From: Pigmentiphaga aceris
GTDB taxonomy: Bacteria; Pseudomonadota; Gammaproteobacteria; Burkholderiales; Burkholderiaceae_B
Length of the DNA: 64,000 nt
NCBI RefSeq assembly: GCF_008119665.1
Contig: NZ_CP043046.1
Span: 3,906,001 to 3,970,000, forward strand
Direction: 5' to 3'
Shown here in pieces: positions 59,189-64,000 of the stretch (positions are counted from its first letter, which is position 1; the number at the start of each line of letters is the position of its first letter). The notes beneath the pieces were generated by a model that had not been told where the DNA came from, searched no databases, and saw only the letters and a program-made list of their open reading frames with translations. The position numbers and the translations under genes are program-made.

Positions 59189-60123
59189 TGGAAACCTTGG
59201 ATCTGCTTGGCAGCGCGGCCTTCTGGGTCGCCATGCTGCGTATTGCGACGCCCCTGATTCTGGGCACGCTTGGTGTGCTGTTGTGCGAACGCGCAGGCGT
59301 CTTGAACCTGGGCATCGAAGGCATCATGGTCGCCGGCGCTTTCTCGGGCTGGTTGGCCGTCTATCTGGGTGCACCGCTTCCGGTGGGCGTGCTGGTTGCA
59401 GCCGTCGTCGGTGGTCTGTTCGGCCTGCTGCATGCCGTGCTGACCGTCATGCTGGGCCTGTCGCAGCACGTGTCGGGGCTTGGCGTCACCATGCTGGCCA
59501 GCAGCTTGAGCTACTTTGCGTATCGCGTGAGCTTCCCGAAGGTGGAAACCCCACCGACCATCACGCCGTTTGCTGAAATGCACTGGTTGGACGGCATTCC
59601 CATCATCGGACCAGTGCTGGGTGGGCAAACGCCCATGACCTTGTTTGCACTGCTGGCGGTGCCGGCCATTGCCTGGCTGCTGTATCGCACGCCGGTCGGT
59701 TTGGCGCTGCGCATGGTCGGCGAAAACCCCGCTGCCGCAGAAGGCCAGGGCTTGTCGGTGACGCGTCTGCGCATTGGTGCCATCGTCGCAGGCTCTGCCT
59801 TGATGGGTGTGGCGGGCAGTTTCCTGACGCTGTCGGCCTTCAACGCCTTCTTCTTCAACATGATCAACGGCCGTGGCTGGATCTGCGTGGCGCTGGTGGT
59901 ATTTGCGTCGTGGCGACCCGGCAAGGCCCTGGCAGGCGCGCTGCTGTTCGCGTTCTTCGACGCGCTGCAACTGCGCCTGCAACAGTCCTCGGGGGCATCG
60001 CTGCCCTATCAGGTCTACCTGATGATCCCCTACATCCTGTCCATCCTGGCCCTGGTGGTGATGGCGCGTCGCGCCGCCTACCCGCAGGCCCTGATGAAGC
60101 CCTATCGCAAGGGCGAACGATGA
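59185..60123 (+). CDS. Nucleoside-type ABC importer permease 2
   Basis: The 312-residue partner permease (NupQ type) begins METLDLLGSAAFWVAMLRIATPLILGTLGVLLCERAGVLNLGIEGIM, highly typical of the family, and has a coupling loop LALRMVGENPAAAEGQGLSVTRLR. Two ATGs in tandem (59185, 59188) could start it. The deaminase gene follows after 16 nt. Confidence 0.93.
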   Translation: MMETLDLLGSAAFWVAMLRIATPLILGTLGVLLCERAGVLNLGIEGIMVAGAFSGWLAVYLGAPLPVGVLVAAVVGGLFGLLHAVLTVMLGLSQHVSGLGVTMLASSLSYFAYRVSFPKVETPPTITPFAEMHWLDGIPIIGPVLGGQTPMTLFALLAVPAIAWLLYRTPVGLALRMVGENPAAAEGQGLSVTRLRIGAIVAGSALMGVAGSFLTLSAFNAFFFNMINGRGWICVALVVFASWRPGKALAGALLFAFFDALQLRLQQSSGASLPYQVYLMIPYILSILALVVMARRAAYPQALMKPYRKGER

Positions 60124-60139
60124 TTTTCTACCAGGCAAC

Positions 60140-61417
60140 ATGATCGATACGCTTATCAAGAACGCCACCCTCGCTGACGGCCGCAAGGCCATCAGCGTGG
60201 CCATTGTCGACGGCCGCATCGATGCCGTCGGCCCCGACGCCGAATTCGCCAATGTGCAAGCGGGTCAGGTGATCGACGCGGCCGGCCAATTGCTGTCCAC
60301 GCCCTTCGTTGACGCCCACTTCCACATGGACGCCACGCTCAGCTACGGGCTGCCGCGTGTGAACCAAAGCGGCACGCTGCTGGAAGGCATTGCGCTGTGG
60401 GGGGAACTCAAGCCCCTGCTGACGCAAGACGCCGTGGTCGAACGCGCACTGGCGTATTGCGATTGGGCGGTGGGCAATGGCCTGCTGGCCATCCGCAGCC
60501 ACGTGGACGTCTGTGACGCCAGCCTGTTGGCGGTGGAAGCGCTGCTGCACGTCAAAAAACAGGTTGCGTCCTATCTGGACCTTCAACTGGTGGCCTTCCC
60601 GCAAGACGGCGTGCTGCGTTCGCCCGGCGCGCTGGACAACCTGAAGCGTTCGCTGGACATGGGTGTCGACGTGGTGGGTGGCATTCCCCACTTCGAACGC
60701 ACTATGGCAGACGGCGCGGAATCGGTCCGCATTCTGTGCGAAATCGCGGCCGAACGCGGCCTGCGTGTGGACATGCATTGCGATGAAACCGACGACCCGA
60801 TGTCGCGTCACATCGAAACCCTGTCGTACCACGCCCATCGCCTGGGCCTGTTCGACCGCGTCACCGGTTCGCACCTGACGTCCATGCATTCCATGGACAA
60901 CTACTACGTGTCCAAGCTGATCCCGCTGATGGCCGAAGCACGGGTGAACGTGATCGCCAACCCGCTGATCAACATCACCATCCAGGGCCGCCACGACACC
61001 TACCCGAAGCGTCGTGGCATGACGCGCGTACCGGAATTGATGGCCGCCGGCATCAACGTGTCCTTCGGCCACGACTGTGTGCGCGACCCCTGGTATTCGC
61101 TGGGTTCCGGCGACATGCTGGACGTCGCCTTCATGGGTCTGCACGTGGGCCAGATGACCGGCCGCGATCCGATGCTGGCCTGTTTCGATGCGGTCACCCG
61201 CAACCCGGCCAAGACCATGGGCATCGAAGGCTACGGCCTGGAACCTGGCTGCAACGCCGACCTGGTGCTGTTGCAAGCCGCCGACCCGGTCGAAGCCCTG
61301 CGCCTGCGCGCCACCCGCCTGTGGGTGATGCGCCGCGGACGTATCATTGCGCATACGCCGCCTGCGGTGGCGACCCTGGACTTGCCGGGTCGTCCGTCGC
61401 GCGTCGACTGGCAGTAA
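60140..61417 (+). CDS. codA: Cytosine deaminase-like amidohydrolase
   Basis: The 425-residue metal-dependent amidohydrolase resembles E. coli CodA along its length. The metal site H60-F-H62-M-D, MHCDETDDPMSRH with the general acid Glu, VTGSHLTSMHS and the ANPLINITIQGRHDTYPKRRG block are all present. Residues 310-313 read GHDC where E. coli has GHDD; the metal-binding Asp is kept, but the next Asp, which lines the substrate pocket, is Cys. The substrate may therefore be cytosine, isoguanine or a related base. Its place between a nucleoside importer and upp supports base salvage. Confidence 0.85.
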   Translation: MIDTLIKNATLADGRKAISVAIVDGRIDAVGPDAEFANVQAGQVIDAAGQLLSTPFVDAHFHMDATLSYGLPRVNQSGTLLEGIALWGELKPLLTQDAVVERALAYCDWAVGNGLLAIRSHVDVCDASLLAVEALLHVKKQVASYLDLQLVAFPQDGVLRSPGALDNLKRSLDMGVDVVGGIPHFERTMADGAESVRILCEIAAERGLRVDMHCDETDDPMSRHIETLSYHAHRLGLFDRVTGSHLTSMHSMDNYYVSKLIPLMAEARVNVIANPLINITIQGRHDTYPKRRGMTRVPELMAAGINVSFGHDCVRDPWYSLGSGDMLDVAFMGLHVGQMTGRDPMLACFDAVTRNPAKTMGIEGYGLEPGCNADLVLLQAADPVEALRLRATRLWVMRRGRIIAHTPPAVATLDLPGRPSRVDWQ

Positions 61418-61552
61418 GGCTGCGGTGGCGGGTTTGCTTCGACCAGCTTGCCCGGAACCACGCAGCACAATCATTACCAGCAGGTCCACGCCGTCGAGCG
61501 TAGCGCCCGGTCGGACCTGACCCACATTCATCAGAGAAAGTATCTCGCACCC

Positions 61553-62203
61553 ATGAAAACCGATCCGCGTTTCCCCAACCTGTTCATCCTTGATCACCCG
61601 CTGATCCAGCACAAGCTGACGCACATGCGTGACAAGGACACGTCCACGCGTACCTTCCGCGAACTGCTGCGCGAAATCACGCTGTTGATGGGTTACGAGA
61701 TCACGCGCGACATTCCGCTGACCACCCGCACCATCGAAACGCCCATGGTCACCATGGACGCCCCCGTCATTGCCGGCCGCAAGCTGTCGGTGGTGCCGGT
61801 GCTGCGCGCGGGCAGCGGCATGGCCGATGGCCTGCTGGAACTGGTGCCCTCGGCACGTGTGGGCCACATCGGCCTGTATCGTGGCGCGGACCACAAGCCG
61901 GTGGAATATCTGATTCGCCTACCCGAAGTCGAAGGCCGCAGCTTCATTCTGTGCGACCCGATGATCGGCACCGGCCACTCGGCTGCCTACGCGGTTGACG
62001 TGCTGAAGCAGCGCGGCGTGGCTGACAGCGACATTCAGTTCCTGGCGCTGGTGGCATCGCCCGAAGGCATGGCCGTGTTCTGCGAAAAGCACCCGAACGT
62101 GAAGATCTACGTGGCTTCGCTGGACGAGTATCTGGACGACCACGCGTACATCGTGCCGGGCCTGGGTGACGCGGGTGACCGCTTGTTCGGCACCAAGAAC
62201 TGA
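61553..62203 (+). CDS. upp: Uracil phosphoribosyltransferase
   Basis: The 216-residue enzyme makes UMP from uracil and PRPP. The uracil-binding and PRPP segments are [30 protein letters not shown] and [11 protein letters not shown], and the C-terminal [13 protein letters not shown] is standard. ATG 61553 gives [23 protein letters not shown]. It is the last gene of the importer set, completing a path from imported base through deamination to nucleotide. The terminator after it closes the operon. Confidence 0.95.
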   Translation: MKTDPRFPNLFILDHPLIQHKLTHMRDKDTSTRTFRELLREITLLMGYEITRDIPLTTRTIETPMVTMDAPVIAGRKLSVVPVLRAGSGMADGLLELVPSARVGHIGLYRGADHKPVEYLIRLPEVEGRSFILCDPMIGTGHSAAYAVDVLKQRGVADSDIQFLALVASPEGMAVFCEKHPNVKIYVASLDEYLDDHAYIVPGLGDAGDRLFGTKN

Positions 62204-62274
62204 TCTGGCTTGTTGAGTGGGTTTGCCGGGTTTCCTTTACACGGACGTAGGCACGACGCCCTGCTGAACGCCTG

Positions 62275-62311
62275 AAAGCTGGCCTGACATCAAGTCAGGC
62301 CAGCTTTTTTT
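62275..62311 (+). terminator. Rho-independent terminator after upp
   Basis: AAAGCTGGCCTGAC and its inverse form a 14-bp perfect stem with loop ATCAA, and T residues follow to 62311. It separates the salvage operon from the GntR gene. Confidence 0.93.
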
Positions 62312-62332
62312 ATGTCTACCACTTCGCCCTAA

Positions 62333-62354
62333 GTGTATTGCTATACTAATACAC
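62333..62354 (+). promoter_or_regulatory. Palindromic operator and -10 element of the GntR gene
   Basis: GTGTATT (62333-62339) and AATACAC (62348-62354) are perfect inverse arms around GCTATACT. The centre contains TATACT (62342-62347), a good -10 hexamer. The right arm ends directly at the ATG at 62355, so transcription would begin at or next to the start codon. The most likely reading is an autorepression site for the YtrA-type regulator that also yields a leaderless mRNA. Confidence 0.65.
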
Positions 62355-62741
62355 ATGGACGCCATGAAGTTACACATCGAGCCCAGCTCGCCTGACCCGA
62401 TCTACCGACAGATCGTCGGTCAGATCACCCGGATGATCGCCGCAGGGCAGTGCCCGCCAGGCACCCGCCTGCCTTCGGTGCGCGAGGTCGCCGCAGCACA
62501 TGCGATCAATCCAATGACGGTATCCAAGGCCTATGCCCAGCTGGAAACCCAGCACCTGCTGGAGCGCCAGCGTGGCAAAGGCATGGTGGTGGCCGACCGC
62601 ACGCAGGGGGTGACATCCATGGAAGAGCGGCTTCAGGCGCTCGACCCCGCCTTGCGCGACTTGGCCAGGCAAGCACAGGAACTCGCGCTGCCAGTCGATC
62701 AGGTGATCGATGCACTGCGCAAGCTGATGAAAGACAGCTGA
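62355..62741 (+). CDS. GntR-family regulator, YtrA type
   Basis: The 128-residue regulator has the compact YtrA layout: a winged helix-turn-helix (SPDPIYRQIVGQITRMIAAGQCPPGTRLPSVREVAAAHAINPMTVSKAYAQLETQ, residues about 11-65) and a short helical C-terminus for dimers. YtrA regulators repress the ABC exporter operon next to them. Start is ATG 62355; an in-frame ATG at 62364 is possible, but neither has a ribosome-binding site, in line with a leaderless transcript. The ABC ATPase gene follows after 66 nt. Confidence 0.88.
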   Translation: MDAMKLHIEPSSPDPIYRQIVGQITRMIAAGQCPPGTRLPSVREVAAAHAINPMTVSKAYAQLETQHLLERQRGKGMVVADRTQGVTSMEERLQALDPALRDLARQAQELALPVDQVIDALRKLMKDS

Positions 62742-62807
62742 TAGACGAACGCGTAAGAAGAACGCACACGCAAAACGCATGAAGACAACCGACGAAAGGA
62801 ATCAGGA

Positions 62808-63689
62808 ATGACGGATGTGCCCCACCCCGCAAACTTGTTGAGCGCCGAAGGACTTGTGAAAGATTACGGCCATCACCGTGTACTTGATGAGGTGTCGCTA
62901 CACGTGGAACCCGGCAGCATCGTGGGACTGGTAGGCCGTAACGGTGCGGGTAAAAGTACCTTGATCGAGTGCATGATTGGCCTGCGCATGCCGGATCGCG
63001 GCCAAGCCATACTGTTCGGCAAAGCTGCCACGAGCATTGATGACACCGACAAGTCGCGGCTGGCTTACGTGCCGCAGAAGCCTGATGGCTTCGACTGGAT
63101 GACGATTGCCGGCATGCTGAACATGATCGCCAGCCTGTACTCGAATTGGGATGCACAACTGTGCGCCCGTCTGCTGAACGAATGGAAGCTGGATGGCACG
63201 CGCCGCCTGCAGGCCCTGTCGCCGGGTGAACGCCAGCAAGTCGCCATCATTCGCGCCCTGGCACCGCGCCCCAGCCTGCTGGTGCTGGATGAACCCGCAT
63301 CGGCACTCGACCCCGTCGCCCGGCGCGCCCTGCTGCGTGAAGTCGTGAATCTGGTCGGCGAAAACGAGACCACCGTGCTGTTTTCCACACACCTGATCTC
63401 CGATCTGGAGCGAGTGGCCTCGCATGTTGCGGTCTTGCATGATGCTCAGTTGCGCCTGCACGCCAGCCTGGATGATGTGAAAGAAAGCTGGCGACGAGTC
63501 TGGTGGCCGGCGTCGTCGGCGCTACCGGCACAGCCCCTGCCCGGCGAACAATCACGCCGCGCGCTGGAGGCCGGCGGATGGACTCTGCTGATGCACGATG
63601 CGACAGGAACGCTGTCAGCAACATTGCCTGCCGCCGCCCAAGTACATCCGGTCAATCTCGACGACCTGTTCATGGAGGTCGCGGCATGA
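62808..63689 (+). CDS. ABC exporter ATPase, YtrB-like
   Basis: The 293-residue ATPase has Walker A GRNGAGKST, a Q-loop AYVPQKPDGFDWMT, an unusual signature ALSPGERQQVAIIRAL (LSPGE in place of LSGGQ, as often seen in this group) and Walker B LLVLDEPASALDP. A C-terminal accessory part of about 80 residues follows. GGAATCAGGA lies upstream of the ATG. The permease gene overlaps by four bases, so the pair makes one exporter, probably under control of the GntR protein. Confidence 0.88.
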   Translation: MTDVPHPANLLSAEGLVKDYGHHRVLDEVSLHVEPGSIVGLVGRNGAGKSTLIECMIGLRMPDRGQAILFGKAATSIDDTDKSRLAYVPQKPDGFDWMTIAGMLNMIASLYSNWDAQLCARLLNEWKLDGTRRLQALSPGERQQVAIIRALAPRPSLLVLDEPASALDPVARRALLREVVNLVGENETTVLFSTHLISDLERVASHVAVLHDAQLRLHASLDDVKESWRRVWWPASSALPAQPLPGEQSRRALEAGGWTLLMHDATGTLSATLPAAAQVHPVNLDDLFMEVAA

Positions 63690-64000
63690 CGGTAATGTCT
63701 TCGCAATCCATGTCTGCGCAATCAATGTCTGCGCAGTCCAAGACCACATGGCTGCGGACCATCTTGCCCGCTCCCTGGCTGAGTCTGCTGAATCTGGTGT
63801 TGTTCATTGGCGGGCTGGGCATGGCGGCTTTCATCGGCCACATGGATAACGACAGCGCCGGCCGACTCGTCTGGTTGAAAGGCTGGGCAATTGCCGCAGC
63901 AGTCTGGTGGCTATTGATGGGCACGCGCGTCTGCAGTCTGGTCTACCGCATGACGTCGTTGCGACTGCCAGGAATCAGGCGCGTTTTCTGGCGTGGTGTG
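63686..64000 (+). CDS. ABC exporter membrane protein, N-terminal part
   Basis: The gene runs off the window; 105 residues are visible. Two hydrophobic segments (about 31-50 and 65-80) mark a membrane protein, presumably the permease partner of the preceding ATPase. The first 19 codons contain a repeat: three near-identical 15-nt units encode SSQSM, SAQSM and SAQSK. ATG codons at residues 1, 4, 9 and 14 are all possible starts; the first overlaps the ATPase stop. Confidence 0.7.
   Translation, partial: MTVMSSQSMSAQSMSAQSKTTWLRTILPAPWLSLLNLVLFIGGLGMAAFIGHMDNDSAGRLVWLKGWAIAAAVWWLLMGTRVCSLVYRMTSLRLPGIRRVFWRGV

Overview
The window is GC-rich, gene-dense and wholly chromosomal in character. Gene content and order suggest a betaproteobacterium of the Burkholderiales, probably Alcaligenaceae (Bordetella/Achromobacter/Pigmentiphaga-like). 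The main clues are the leuS-lptE-holA-proA block, HemJ, a BPSS1780-type membrane protein, a short H-NS-like protein with a C-terminal TWTGRGK motif, and separate opgGH and opgD loci. This placement is inferred from family resemblance; no search was run. I found no rRNA, tRNA, CRISPR array, transposase or prophage gene.

Layout. 1-8.2 kb: a bestrophin fragment, a PIN protein, a secreted dienelactone hydrolase, a cNMP/degenerate-GGDEF protein, a lipoprotein, polA, a LOG-family gene and thrB. 8.2-12.7 kb: a membrane protein, a 1.2-kb non-coding inverted-repeat element (copy A), then uvrD. 12.9-22.1 kb: an SDR, then leuS-lptE-holA, proA, hemJ and rlmL. 22.2-25.4 kb: two tandem small paralogous genes, a structured non-coding stretch, an aldo/keto reductase and inverted-repeat element copy B. 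25.5-35.3 kb: osmotic functions, namely proXWV (glycine betaine uptake) and the periplasmic glucan genes opgGH with divergent opgD. 35.6-44.2 kb: a DUF3861-like gene, a Bcr/CflA exporter, yaeQ, an H-NS-like gene, an AcrR-type repressor, a DUF4136 lipoprotein, pepN and fbp. 44.2-51.4 kb: a peptide-type ABC importer with a flavin-dependent monooxygenase. 51.8-55.0 kb: an LpxO-like hydroxylase, quinone oxidoreductase and an EamA transporter. 55.5-62.2 kb: a BMP-type nucleoside/nucleobase importer with codA-like deaminase and upp, a coherent salvage unit. 62.3-64.0 kb: a YtrA-type GntR regulator and the ABC exporter it probably controls, cut by the window edge.

The most unusual feature is the pair of elements at 9071-10272 and 24374-25403. 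Each has about 380-nt inverted arms around a 272-441-nt centre, encodes no plausible protein, and sits between two genes that converge on it. Each arm contains a nested stem-loop. Left arms resemble left arms and right arms resemble right arms across the two copies, so the unit has duplicated as a whole. I know of no described family it matches. Smaller points of interest are the paralogous small-protein pair with a shared upstream motif, a structured 3' region after the H-NS gene, 14-nt tandem repeats at gene ends, and a palindromic operator that abuts the start codon of the GntR gene.
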